From Ziziphus jujuba (taxonomy: Eukaryota > Streptophyta > Magnoliopsida > Rosales > Rhamnaceae), in contig NC_083389.1 in NCBI RefSeq assembly GCF_031755915.1, forward strand, positions 14,315,001-14,379,000: a stretch of 64,000 bases of DNA, read 5' to 3'. The notes under the pieces were generated by a model. It did not search any database, was not told where the DNA came from, and saw only the letters and a program-made list of their open reading frames with translations. Positions 1 through 12,049 of the stretch are shown here, piece by piece. The number at the start of each line of letters is the position of its first letter. Positions within the stretch are counted from its first letter, which is position 1. The position numbers and the translations under genes were made by a program.

Positions 1-1857
1 ATCAAACTTGGTTCAATTGTGAGAGAATTTTTCACTACTACCTATTAGTAGATGTTTTAGTTTTAGTTTTAGGAGATTAAAATAAAACTGACTTCTAGGA
101 CTCTATATATATATATATATATATTTTTTTTTTTTTATCAGAAGGATATCTGATTTGACCGGACCTGTTAAGACTTTTCCAGATTTGAAGAATGTGACTA
201 AATTAAGAAGATTGTGAGTCTTCAGAGTTCTCTTGGTTTGAATTGAAGGATTATTATTTTAATTTTCCCAAAATTTAATCTTGATTTCACTTCTGTGGTG
301 CAGGGTACTGAGAAATTGCTCACTTACTGGTTCAATTCCAGATTATATTGGGCAGAACATGACAGATCTAAATATCCTGTAAGTGCAGCCCATGATCATC
401 TCAATGGCTCGGTTTTATTATAAGTACATTGCAATGCATAGCGTTAATCTTCATTAAAAAATGTTAATTGACGAAAACATTTTGCTTAATTAGTTAATGA
501 ATTTGTTTGTATCATATATATTCTGTAACTTGTGGAGACAAATGTCTAAGCTGTGAGAAATTTATTTTGCTTATTTTTAGGGATCTAAGCTTCAATAATT
601 TGACTGGTGAAATTGCAGAGACACTTAAAAGTCTTGGAACTGGAAAACAAAAGCATGTGTAAGTTTCATTTTCATAAAGCCTTCATTAGCTTCAAGTATT
701 TCTTTTTTTTTTTTTTTTTTTTTGGGTGGAGATCATAAAGATAATTTAAATAGGATGGACGTACATATTTCTATGGATGCAGGTTTTTGACCAACAATTC
801 ACTCTCTAAAGTCGACTGGTCTTGGATTACTAATGGGGAGAGGAATTGGTTAGTCTCTATAATTCTACTAATTTAAATTGACTTTTTTATTTAAATGTTA
901 AATGTGTTACTAATTTTGTTATAGTTTAATTTTGTATAAATTCTTGAATAAATCAACTTTATTTCACGGATTAATGTGATAAATTAAACTATAAATATAC
1001 TAAATTAAAATGGTTATGAACCAACAAATTTATGAAAAGTGTCATGGCGAAATTATATGTTTTTCAGGGATCTATCTTACAACAATTTTACAGAAAGGCC
1101 ATCTTCGATTGATTGCGCATCTATGAGCTTGTAAGTTAGCACTTGAGGCTTTTCCTCAAGCATAAGTTTCTCTTTCTTGTCTTCTAAGTTATTTCTACAT
1201 AATTTTCCTACTAACTATCCTTTGTCGTAAAAACAGGAATTGTTTTAAATTTTCAACTACTCATGCTGAAAGTTCCTTAATTTGAGTTGTAATTAGTTTA
1301 TGGCATGAAAGACTAAGCAATAATTTTTGACAAAACAGGTGGTGCTTGACAAACGACCTCCCCTGCGAAACACAAAGGCGTAAGTACATAATAAAGATTA
1401 GTTTCCATTGAAAAATCAAGCTGCTTGATGATGTGTATATATATAATACTAATGCCTTGTTAAACCTGCAGATAAGTCTTTATTTATAAATTGTGGAGGA
1501 GACGGTCTGAGTCATAATGGCAATCAGTATGAACAGGACAAAAGACCTAATGGTATATCGAACTCGTTTCTGTGAATCAGAAATGGGGTTATAGCAGTAC
1601 AGGAGTCTACATGAATGATGAAGATAACCAATCTCCAGATTTCCTACCAACAAACATATATTCTCTCAAGACTGATGCAGAAATATATAATACAGCTCGA
1701 ATTGCCCTTTTATCACTCAAGTACTATGGTCTTTGCTTGCAAAGAGGTAGGTACAAAGTGCAGCTACACTTTGCTGAAATTATGTTCACTGATAACCAGA
1801 CATTTAGCAATTGGGGAAGGCGCATATTTGATGTCTCAATTCAGGTGAGAAGAAAAG

Positions 1858-1899
<42 letters not shown>

Positions 1900-4800
1900 G
1901 TAAAATTCATTTCTTATTTGCGTTATGTTGGTATATCCAATATTCAGTCGCAAAATTGGATATGCAAGGGAGTCTTAAATGTTACGACAAAGTACAATAA
2001 TTCAACTTGGTTTTGAAGAGAAAATTTATGAAATATAATTCTTACTAGTAAATGAAAATAAAGCACAGCTTTGTGTCGAAAATGTCATGGATATTTTGTC
2101 TATACAAATTCTAAATTCTGTGTTCCAAGCAAACAAATCAAAAGTTAAGAATATCTTTATATAACACTAGTTGGGATCAACTTAAAAATTTAGTATGACA
2201 TTTTCACAAAAGCAAGTGAAGTTCTAATTCAACTTGTGCACAGGGGAATGTAGTTTTGAAAGATTACAATATTGCGGAGAGAGCAGGAGGAGTTGGAAAA
2301 AGTGTGACTGAGGCGTTTGATGCTACGGTTCATGGTAGCACTCTGGAGATCCACTTATACTGGGTAGGGAAAGGGACTAGTGCAATTCCTCATGTGGGTG
2401 TTTATGGACCTCTTGTATCTGCTATTTCCATCACGAAAAGTAAGCAACTCCTCCATTTTGCTAAGATTTCTATTCCCTTTCTTTCGTCGCTAAAATCATT
2501 TCATCTTTTGTTTCAAACTTTATAGTTGAAGGCAAGTGGCTATCTGTTGGAGCAATTACCGGCATCGTTGCTGCATCATGTGCTTTTGTCATATTGATAT
2601 TGTTGGTAGTCAGGATGACTTGTTACTTGGGTGGAAAACTAAATGAAGATCCTGGTAAGGATTAATTGTAATTTCAAATAAATTTTATTAAATCTTATTT
2701 TACATGGCAAGGAAAACAAAAGAAAATGAAGCAGTTAATTTTGTACATAATTTGAAATATCCAATTCAATCTTTTTTTCTCTTTTTTTTCCCATTGTTTT
2801 TCAGAGTTGAGAGGGATGGATCTACAAACCGGACATTTCACATTAAGACAAATGAAAGCTGCCACTCATAATTTTGATCTTGCAAATAAAATAGGTGAAG
2901 GAGGCTTTGGGCCAGTTTACAAGGCAAGTGATAACTTTTCTGCCATATTTTTACTGCCTTATCGATATTGGTTAATGTACAAGAAGAAAGAGGAGGAAGG
3001 GGGGGGGGGGGGGGGGAATGGTAGCTTAAAATGTCAATTGTCTGGTATGGTAGCCTGTATAGATTGTTGAACTCGCTTTGTAACAATCTAACATTTTGAG
3101 ATTTTGACCTGCTAATCCCATTTATATTAACTTAGAATATGTTAATTTGATTGCTTTAAGGTTTACGAGTGAGTGTTAAACTAACATAAAACATTTGATT
3201 CTGAAGTTTTGACTCTGTTTGATTCTCAGGGTGTGTTGTCAGATGATGCTGTAATTGTTGTCAAGCAGCTCTCAGCCAAATCAAAAGCAAGGGAACTGAG
3301 AATTTATAAACGAAGTCGGCATGATATCTGCATTGGAGCACCCTAATCTTGTGGGGCTCTATGGCTGCTGTATTGAAGGAAATCAATTGCTGCTTGTGTA
3401 TGAATACATGGAAAACAATAGCCTTGCAAGTGCATTATTTGGTAAAATGCTTGACTAACATCTCCAATTCTAAGGTATTGCATGAAATATTTTAGGATAA
3501 GAGGTTGACGTCTTTTTTTATTTTATTTTATTTTTATTTATTTATTTATTTACTTTTTACCTTGAACTTATAGGTAGTGGGGAAAAACTGATCAGGCTTG
3601 ACTGGCCAACAAGAAAGAAGATATGCTTGGGGGTAGCAAGGGGCTTAGCTTATCTTCATGAGGAATCGAGGTTGAAAATTGTTCATAGAGATATTAAGGC
3701 AACAAATGTACTGCTTGACAAGGATCTAAATGCTAAAATCTTTGACTTCGGTTTAGCTAAGCTAGACGAAGAAGAGAATACCCATATCAGCACACGGATA
3801 GCTGGCACAATGTGAGTTCTCTCTTCTCTCCTTCCCTTCCCAGCATTTCTCGTATCTCCTGGCTTTATAAGTTTGAATATAATGGGCGTGCTTCATGTTT
3901 GTTATAAAATGTTAAATGGACGATTGGAATTTGTCAGTCAGTCACAAAAAAAAAAATCAAATAAAAAAAAATAATATTTATATATAGATAGGTTGGATTT
4001 ATACGATGTACAGAAGTTGTCTTTTGAGTTTTCTAAGACAAATTAACAAGAAAAGAGAGAAATCTGACACCTGCTCTATGGTGCTCTTTACCTATATCGT
4101 TAACACGGAATCTTTAGATATTAAGGTTATGCGACATAGTTGCTTCATTTAATAATGGCACTCTACATGTTTTGCATCTAATCTGGTGAAGTCTATGTTA
4201 CTTTCAGAGGTTATACGGCTCCTGAGTATGCAACTAGAGGTTACTTGATGGACAAGGCAGATGTATACAGCTTTGGAATTGTAGCTTAAGAGATTGTGAG
4301 TGGGAAGAGCAACACAAGTTACAGGCCAAAAGAAGAGTTTACATATCTCCTTGATTGGGTAAGTTTCTATTTCATAGTTTCTACTGAGCTTAATTTTCAG
4401 AGGGCACAAATTTATTGGCTAATTCAGATGCATTGGAATCTTGATATGTGACTGCTTTGGTAGTTTACTTGATGATAAAACCAGAGAAATGGACTGTAAA
4501 AGATTCAAACCAGAACTTGTACCGGTCTTTGAAATCCCTTAAGCATCTATATATGTGACTTAGATTCATATATTTGGCAATTTTCTCTATGATCATATAT
4601 CAATTGTGGCAATAGATGTTTCCTTAATTTGTTATTCTTTACATGCAATTGAAGGCCTATGTCCTACAAGAAAGAGGAAAGCTATTAGATCTAGTGGATC
4701 CTGGTCTTGGTTCAAACTACTCCAAACAGGAGACATTGACAATGCTAAACTTGGGGCTTTTGTGCACAAATACATCTCCCTCACTCAGACCAACCATGAC

Positions 4801-5010
4801 TTTTGTGGTGAGTATGCTGAAACAGAAGACTCTGGTGCCAGCACCGATAATGAGGCAGATTTCAGCGGAGCAAGATGCAAGGTTGGGAGCCTTTGAGAAC
4901 CTACACAAGATAACATGAAACAATCATCTACCTTCTCACATGATAGTCACCAAATAGGCATTTCTATGGATGGTCCTTGGGTTGATTCTTCAGTCTCTAT
5001 CCAGAGTTAA
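1..5010 (+). pseudogene. LRR receptor-like kinase copy A (LRR VIII-2), 5' end outside window, broken
   Basis: Exon by exon this matches copy B. LRR exons lie near 142-213, 304-378, 580-660, 783-846 and 1069-1131. The malectin domain is at 1472-1842 and 2245-2440 ([19 protein letters not shown]), the transmembrane exon at 2526-2654, and kinase exons at 2805-2924, 3230-3441, 3574-3811, 4208-4358 and 4655-5010. Kinase motifs [18 protein letters not shown] and DFGLAK are readable (the exon has IFDFGLAK). Four lesions are visible against copies B and C. A 1-nt loss in the malectin exon gives TGA at 1573-1575. An extra A after the VVKQ motif gives TAA at 3344-3346. A nonsense TAA sits at 4287-4289 where copy B has Leu. 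A 1-nt loss near 4903 shortens the C-terminal tail. A functional product would have been a plasma-membrane receptor kinase; as read, none can be made. Confidence 0.9.
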
Positions 5011-5647
5011 GTATGATAGCCATGAACATTCTTCAACCAGCAAGTTCACTAGGATTTACTATTTCTTTTTTTTTTTTTTTTTGGGAGAAGGGGGACAATA
5101 TGAACAGGGTGCTTTTGAAATTCTTATTTGAATATTGTTTCATTCTTTTGTAAAAAGACAAAATATACACCGTATATGTATATGTACTAAATTATTGATC
5201 GAGCTAATGTATCGAGTGAGGTTTCTTTCTAAGAATTTTTTTTTATTTCCAATTTATTTATAGTAACATTCCTGAATTTCACAATTTGATAAAATTGGGT
5301 TCATAAAGGAAGCCAATTTCTTTTTATTTTTGGAGATATGTTGTTAAAGGGAGGGTTAAATCGATTTGAGTATAATGATATTTGGTAACATTTTAAATAA
5401 TTTAATTCGAGATTTGCATTATTTAGATAAACCCCAAAAAAATGATATTTTTTCTTTTGGCAATAAGATGAAATGAAGAAAATTTTATGTCTGGAAGTAT
5501 GAAAATATGTGACAAAGTTTATTGACACCCCCCCCCCCCCCAAAAAAAAAATGCTATCCTAAAGTGAAAAATTATTGAAGTATTTTTACACTAATAGCAA
5601 TTGCATTTTTACGATAAAAAAAAAAATCACATTTTTACTTTCTTTTT
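5011..5647. other. 3' flank of copy A
   Basis: No gene is seen. The stretch holds poly(T), poly(C) (about 5528-5541) and AT-rich sequence. It is alignable by eye with the flank of copy C at about 43807-44425, which shows it belongs to the duplicated unit. Confidence 0.6.
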
Positions 5648-6289
5648 TGTAAGATTATAATCCTCAAATCAAGCCATTTATCTATGTGTTTACAAGCTGC
5701 TGGTCAGAGAAGAAAGAAGAGGAAATTTTCAGGTTCCAAAACAGCAACACTTTGCTGCCACATCAGTTAATGAAGGATAGAAAAGTCATCTCATGCATTT
5801 TTCAGTTACAACAATTTGCTTGCCACATAATAGCTGTTGGAGATTAGTTGAATGCACCGTTTCTTGTTTCTGGAAATAAATATACGTATTTTTTGGTCTT
5901 CTTCTTCATATATCAGATATAGAATAGAAAAACAGAGAGTGGAAAAAGTTGCAGACCCGAGAGAAAGCTTTGTGCGAAGTGAGTCCCTTTGAGTTTTGGA
6001 AGCCATTCTTTCTTGTTTCTTTGTATTCTCAATGTGGGTTTGAGAGAGATCTCTATGGAGATCGAAGAGTGAATGGGTGTATTGGGATCTTGGGTTCTTG
6101 GTTTGGGTATTCTTGTGTGAATCCACCATTGATGGTGTGTGAGTAAGCTTGTAAACACTACATTTACATAGTGCAGAAAGCTCAACACCTGAGCAACGAG
6201 GACAGGTTGATTTTGATCGAATCTCGCTAAATTTTTATGTTTTTTGTTCAGTTTCATTATTCTAGAAATAATTTCAGAATTCTACAACA
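5648..6289 (+). repeat. 5' LTR of the old copia element
   Basis: Starts TGTAAGATTATAATCC and ends TTCTACAACA, directly before the primer-binding site. It matches the 3' LTR over its whole length. Confidence 0.9.
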
Positions 6290-6290
6290 G

Positions 6291-6302
6291 TGGTATCAGA
6301 GC
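6291..6302 (+). other. Primer-binding site (initiator tRNA-Met)
   Basis: TGGTATCAGAGC, one base after the 5' LTR. It is complementary to the 3' end of plant initiator tRNA-Met, which is standard for copia elements. Confidence 0.9.
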
Positions 6303-6418
6303 TTGTGTTCTAATCTTGGAGAACATTCTTTGATTCGTGTCTGTCTGCAATTTAGGTTCAACCTTCGATTCTTGGTCAAATTAATTCTGCAATTGGGTTT
6401 TCTTTTCAATCCTCAACA

Positions 6419-7337
6419 ATGTCGGCCAAGTTGGAATTGGAGGTCTTCAACAGGAAAGGTGATTTTCTTTTATGGCGTAAGAAAATGAGAGCAGTCTTGG
6501 TACAGATGAAGGTGGCCAAAGCAATTGACAACTCTTTTTCTGAGTCAATTACTGAAGAAAAGAAGATGGAGATGGACGAAATAGCCATGAGCACAATCAT
6601 CTTGCATCTTTCAAATAATGTTCTGAGGAAGGTGGATGACATCCAAACCATGGCTCAGATGTGGACCAGATTGGAACAACTCTCTGGTAAAATCACTCCC
6701 TAACCGAATCTTGTTGCTTGAACAATTTTTTGGTTTCAAAAGGGATGTAACTAAAGACTTAGATGCCAATCTTGATGCTTTTAATAGATTGATTTTAGAT
6801 CTTGTTAATTGTAAGGATGTCTTTAGTGATGAACATAATGCTGTGATATTGCTTAATTCTCTGCCAGAAACGTATAGAGAGGTCAAGAATGTAATTAAGT
6901 ATGTTAGAGATGAGTTATCCTTAGAAATAGTTGTGAGGGCCCTGAAGTCTAGAGATTTAGAGTTAAAATTTGAAAACAAAAGGGAATGACTCAATGTAAG
7001 AGGCAGGAGTGTTAATAGAAGTTAGGGTTACAATGACCATAGAAGCAAATCTAGAGACAATTACAAGTCTAAATCTAGGCCCAGAGATAAGAAGTTTTCT
7101 ATTATTTAAGAGTTGTTTTAAGAAAAAAAGAGATGAAAAACAAAAAGGCCAAGAAAGTGGAGACTTAGCCATAGTCTCCACTGATTTAGACCCTGCAGAG
7201 GTTCTTACTGTAACTTCTGAACAAAATTGCTTTGAGTAGGTTTTAGACTTTGGCTGTTCATTTCATATGTGTCCAAGCTTGGATTCCTTTCAATCCTACA
7301 CTAAGTGTGATGGTGGTCAAGTGCTTCTAGGTAATAA
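6419..7337 (+). pseudogene. Degenerate copia gag
   Basis: The first 94 codons (6419-6703) read as a copia Gag N-terminus, with a FLLWRKKMRAVLVQ segment of the usual 'W..K' type followed by an AMSTIILHLSNNVL segment. A frameshift near 6700 moves the rest (VTKDLDANLDAFNRLILDL onwards, about 6636-6989) to another frame. A basic, poorly conserved stretch follows, in which the usual zinc knuckle is not intact. The protease region begins around 7240 (DFGCSFHMC, normally D-S-G/A) and is then interrupted by the TRIM. Confidence 0.8.
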
Positions 7338-7732
7338 TGTGAAGTCCCACATCGGTTGGAAATGGGAACGAAACATTCCATATAAGTGGGTGTGAATACC
7401 TTTCCCTTGCGAGGCCTTTTAAAACCTTGAGGGTTGGGTTGTAAAAGGATTCCCCAAGCCCAAAGAGGACAATATTGCATGCGGGTGGTCTGAGCTGTCA
7501 CAGATGATATCAGAGCCGGACTCGGATCAGTATGCCAGCGAGAACGCTAGGCACAAGAGGGGACGATTGTGAAGTCCTGCATCGGTTGGAAAGGGGAACG
7601 AAACACTCCATATAAGTGGGTGTGGATACCTTTCCCTTGCGAGGCCTTTTAAAATATTGAGAGCTGGGTTGTAAGAGGATTTTCCGGGCCCAAAGAGGAC
7701 AATATCGCATGCGGGTGGTCTGGACTGTCACA
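7338..7732 (+). mobile_element. TRIM (miniature LTR retrotransposon), nested
   Basis: Two 165-bp terminal repeats (7338-7502 and 7568-7732) run from TGTGAAGTCC to CTGTCACA. A primer site variant TGATATCAGAGCC lies at 7505-7517 and a purine-rich stretch AAGAGGGGACGA just before the second repeat. The internal part is only about 65 bp and has no coding capacity. A perfect 5-bp target duplication AATAA flanks it (7333-7337 and 7733-7737). It interrupts the protease region of the older copia element. A related element lies at 49484-49910. Confidence 0.92.
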
Positions 7733-7737
7733 AATAA

Positions 7738-10700
7738 CCTGTTCTGCCAAGTTGTTGGCATTGGTGATATTCAGTTACAAATGTATGATGGCACTGTGAA
7801 AACTCTTTCTTTTGTGAGACATGTACCAAGTTTAAAACGAAATCTAATTTCTCTTGGAATGCTTGATGATTTTGGTTATTTATGCAAAACTGAAAATGGT
7901 GTAATGAAAATTACTAAAGGTGCATATGTTGCCATGAAAGGTGTTAAGAAAAATGGCTTGTATGTTTTACATGGCAAAACTGTAATTAATTCTAGTAATG
8001 CATTTGTTGGGTCATCTGTGGATAAAACAAATCTGTGGCATAATAGATTGAACCATATCAGTGAAAAAGGCTTGTATTATTTGAATAAACAGGGCGTATT
8101 TGGCAAGGATATGATTAGCAAACTTGATTTTTGTGAAAATTGTGTTTTAGGAAAACAACACAGGTTGAGTTTTAACTTGTGTACAAGTAAAGCTAAATTT
8201 GTGTTAGATTATGTGTATGCTGATTTATGGGGTCCTACCAAAGTACAAACCCAAAGTGAAAATAGATATTTTTTATCCATTATTGACAATCATTCTAGAA
8301 AGGTGTGGATTTATTTGTTGAAATCCAAGGATGAAGCTTTTACAATGTTTAAAGAGTGGAAGTTACTTGTTGAAAATCAAACTAATAAACCTGTAAAAGC
8401 TTTAAGGACTGATAATGGTTTGGAATTTTGTAATAATGAGTTTGATAATTTTTGTAAAAACCATGGTATTCTAAGGCATAGGACAGTAAAGCACACCACA
8501 ACAAAATGGTGTAGCTGAAAGGATGAATAGGATACTACTTAACAAAGTGAGATGTATGCTTGTGTCTTCAGGATTACCAAAATTATTTTGGGGTGAAGCT
8601 GTTATAACTGCCATGCATTTGGTTAATTTGTCTCTATCTACTGTTTTAGAGTTTAAATCCCTTGAACATATTTGGTCTGGAAAGCAACCAGATTATAACA
8701 ATCTTAGAGTATTTGGTTGTGCTACTTATGCACACCAATTTGAAGGAAAGCTTGAACCTAGAAGTGTGAAGTGTGTTTTCTTAGGTTATGCTCAAGGTGT
8801 CAAGGGGTTTAGGTGTGGGTTAGAGAAAATTCAGGTTTTAAAGTTCTAATAAGCAGGGATGTGATATTTGATGAAAATACAATGACTTGCAAAGTTACTA
8901 ACCCTACAGATACCCAATCTGAACACAAATTGGATAAGAAACAGCTTGAGTTATCCAATGAGGTGGAGAACCAAGATGGTGATGATAATGGTCAAGGTGC
9001 TGATGAGTTTGAGAGGCAGCCAGCTGATGAAGAGAGTGAATTAATTAGATCAAAGACATCAGCCACATCACTTTCTGATGAAGACATAATTGAAGAGAAA
9101 ATGGTACAGCAGTCTCCCAGGTCTAATCAAAGATTATTAGCATCACCTGGTTATTTGTTAACTAGAGATAGAGGAGGTAAATTAAACCCAACAGGAGGTA
9201 CAGCTATGCAGATTATATAGCTTATGCTTTGGTGGCATATCAAGACTTGGTAGACAATGAACCAAAGTCTTATATGGAGGCTGTGAGGTCTAAGCAAGCA
9301 ACGCAGTGGATTGAAGCTATGAAAGAAGAAATGAAGTCACTCCATGAGAATAAAACATGGGACTTAGTACTAGCTCCTAAACAACAGAAAATAGTGGATT
9401 GCAAGTGGATTTATAAGGTTAAAGAAGAGATTACAAGTGCTGAACCAGTGAGGTTTAAAGCCAGACTTGTGGCTAAGGGTTTTACACAAGTGGAGGGGAT
9501 AGATTATAATGAAATTTTCTCTCCAGTTGTGAAGTATACCACAATAAGAACCATTTTGGCTCTGATAACTCAATTCAATTAGGAATTGGAGCAGTTTGAT
9601 GTAAAGACAGCCTTTTTGCATGGAAGTTTGGAAGAAACCATCTATATGAGACAACCTGAAGGCTTCGAAGTTAAGAAAAAAGTTGGAAAGCTTGTGTGCT
9701 TACTTAAGAAGTCATTATATGATCTCAAACAATCATTAAGGCAGTGGTACAAGAGATTTGATTCTTTTGTGGTAGAAGCTGGATTTACACGAAGTGGCTT
9801 TGATAGTTGCTTGTATTTTAAAGATACCATGAGTGATAAAGCTGTCTATGTTCTTCTATATGTTGATGATATGTTAGTGGCTGGCCCAAATCTGAAGGTA
9901 ATACAATCAGTCAAAGAGTTGCTTAAATCTAAATGTGATATGAAGGATCTAGGGGCAGCAAAGAAGATTTTAGGAATATCAATTGCCAGGGATAAGAGAA
10001 AATCAGAGATGAAGTTGCTACAAACTTCTTACTTGCTGAAAGTTGTTTCAAGGTTTGCTATGGATAATGCTAAGGTGGTAAATGTTCTACTTAGAGGACA
10101 TTTCAAACTTTCTGCTGATCAGTGTCCTACTATAGAGCAAGAAAAAGAGGATATGGTAAGAATTCCGTACTCCAATGTTGTTGGTTCAGTTATGTATACA
10201 ATGATTTTTACAAGGCCGAATTTTGCGTATGCTATTAGTGTTCTTAGCAGATATATGGCCAATCCGGGTAAAACTCATTGGGAGGATATGAAATGGTTGC
10301 TTAGATATGTGAAGCAGACTTTGTATGAGGGATTGATCTATAGAGGTAATCAAGAGAGTGTTAAGCTCAATGGTTATTTAGATTCAGATTATGCAGGAGA
10401 TAGGGACAAGAGAAGGTCCATTTCATCTTATGCATTTACTTTGTATGGGAATTGCATAAGCTAGAAATCACAATTACAACTAATTGTGGCGTCGTCAACA
10501 ATAGAGGCTGAGTAAATAGCAGCTACTGAAGCTGCCAAGGAAGCAATTTGGCTTAAAGGATTGCTAATGGAGTTGGAGGTGCTTGATGGAGAGGTTGTGT
10601 TATATTCAAACAGCTGCAAGAATCCTGTTTTCCATGAGAGATCTAAACATATTCAAGTTAAATACCACTTCATTCGTGACATGGTAACTCAGAAAGTCTT

Positions 10701-10797
10701 TAAGTTGGAGAAGATACCAACTGAATTTAATCCCTCTGATATGGGAACTAAAGTCCTGCCTGTGAGCAAGTTTAATACCTGCAAAAGCTTGCTCTGA
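7738..10797 (+). pseudogene. Degenerate copia pol (protease end, integrase, RT, RNase H)
   Basis: Fragments in order: end of the protease-integrase linker; the integrase zinc-binding region (LWHNRLNHISEKGLYYL, then CENCVLGKQ); the integrase core ([15 protein letters not shown]) to a frame break near 8510; the chromodomain-like linker to 9220; reverse transcriptase from about 9229 (WKWIY-type segment, LVAKGFTQ, a stop at 9580-9582, [18 protein letters not shown]); and RNase H from about 10360, with stops near 10462 and 10513. The YVDD motif is present, but at least five frame breaks or stops prevent a polyprotein. Confidence 0.88.
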
Positions 10798-10892
10798 ATA
10801 GGAGCAAGCTGAACTTGGTGAAAGTTGGAGATTGCTGGGAAGGTGTTGTTAGTTTCTGCATCTGGTAATGATTTGAGGATTAGGTGGAGATA

Positions 10893-11535
10893 TGTAAAAT
10901 AATAATCCTCAAATCAAGCATTTATCTATGCGTTTACAAGCTGCTAGTCAGAGAAGAAAGAAGAGAAAATTTCCAGGTTCCAAAACGGCAACACTTTGCT
11001 GCCATTTCAGTTAATGAAGGATAGAAAAGTCATCTCATGCATTTTTCAGTTACAACAATTTGCTTGCCACGTAAGAGCTGTTGGAGATTAGGTGAATGCA
11101 CCATTTCTTGTTTATGGAAATACACATATGTATTTTTTGGTCTTCTTCTTCATATATCAGATATAGAATAGAAAAACAGAGAGTGGAAAAAGTTGCAAAC
11201 CCGAGAGAAAGCTTTGTGCGAAGTGAATCCCTTTGAGTTTTGGAAGTCATTTTTTCTTGTTTCTTTGTATTCTCAACGTGGGTTTGAGAGAGATCTCTAT
11301 GGAGATCAAATAGTGAATAGGTGTATTGGGATCTTGGGTTCTTGGTTTGGGTATTCTTGTGTGAATTCACTATTGATGATGTGTGAGTAAGCTTGTAAAC
11401 ACTACATTTACATAATGTAGAAAGCTCAACACCTGAGCAACGAGAACGTAGGTCGATTTTGACCGAATCTCGCTAAATTTGTGTGTTTTTTGTTCAGTTT
11501 TTTTATTCTAGAAATAGTTCCAAAATTCTATAATA
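10893..11535 (+). repeat. 3' LTR of the old copia element
   Basis: Starts TGTAAAATAATAATCC after a purine-rich tract (AGGATTAGGTGGAGA). It ends TCTATAATA, where the 5' LTR has TCTACAACA. Both differences are C to T, as expected from decay of methylated DNA. Confidence 0.88.
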
Positions 11536-11540
11536 TTTTT

Positions 11541-12049
11541 TTTAATCATTCCAACAAATACTAATTTATAGGAAAAATACATTTTTATATAAAAAATAGT
11601 AATAATAATAATAATAATTACATCTCACATCACAGATCCCAAATTAGCATTCATCTCTTTGTTAGCTACAAATTCTATGGGCTTCAGATGCGTTAGGTGT
11701 GAAATTGCCTCATATGCACACCCCTATTAATGAGCCTTAAATTCATTGCTTTCAAGTTTTCGGAAAGAAAACAAAACAAATAATAAAAGAACACTTTTTT
11801 TTTTTTTTCTTACGTCTTTTACCTGTTGTCTTCTCTATCGTGCCAGTTTTTCCTTTGACAAAATGACTTATTACAACCATTACCGCTCACTCACTCACAG
11901 GTCTGTTTTCTTCTCTGTTTCTTTTATTCTATAGCCATTGCAAATCACTCACTCGCAACTATGTTTCTTCTCTTTCATAACCATTACTAATCACTTACTC
12001 CCGACTATGCTTCTTCTCTTTTATAACCGTTACCAAATCACTCGTTCCC
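11541..12049. repeat. Upstream flank of remnant P1 with a degenerate minisatellite
   Basis: From about 11877 a unit of roughly 45-65 bp recurs three to four times, built around ATAACCATTAC, then AATCACTCACTC, then CAACTATGTTTCTTCTC. The same array is found at about 45360-45510 in the duplicated half. No coding potential is seen; the open frames are low-complexity. Confidence 0.6.

Larger units (their letters stand above)
5648..11535 (+). mobile_element. Old Ty1/copia LTR retrotransposon with nested TRIM
   Basis: Two LTRs of about 642 bp (5648-6289 and 10893-11535) start TGTAA and flank a tRNA-Met primer site and gag-pol remnants in copia order: gag, protease region, integrase, reverse transcriptase, RNase H. 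The 5-bp target duplication is TTTTT (5643-5647 and 11536-11540), which is low in complexity. The insertion is independently supported because the copy C flank near 44420 has the same surrounding sequence with no element. The LTRs differ at roughly 40 positions by eye and pol has many stops and frameshifts, so the element is old and non-autonomous. Confidence 0.93.
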
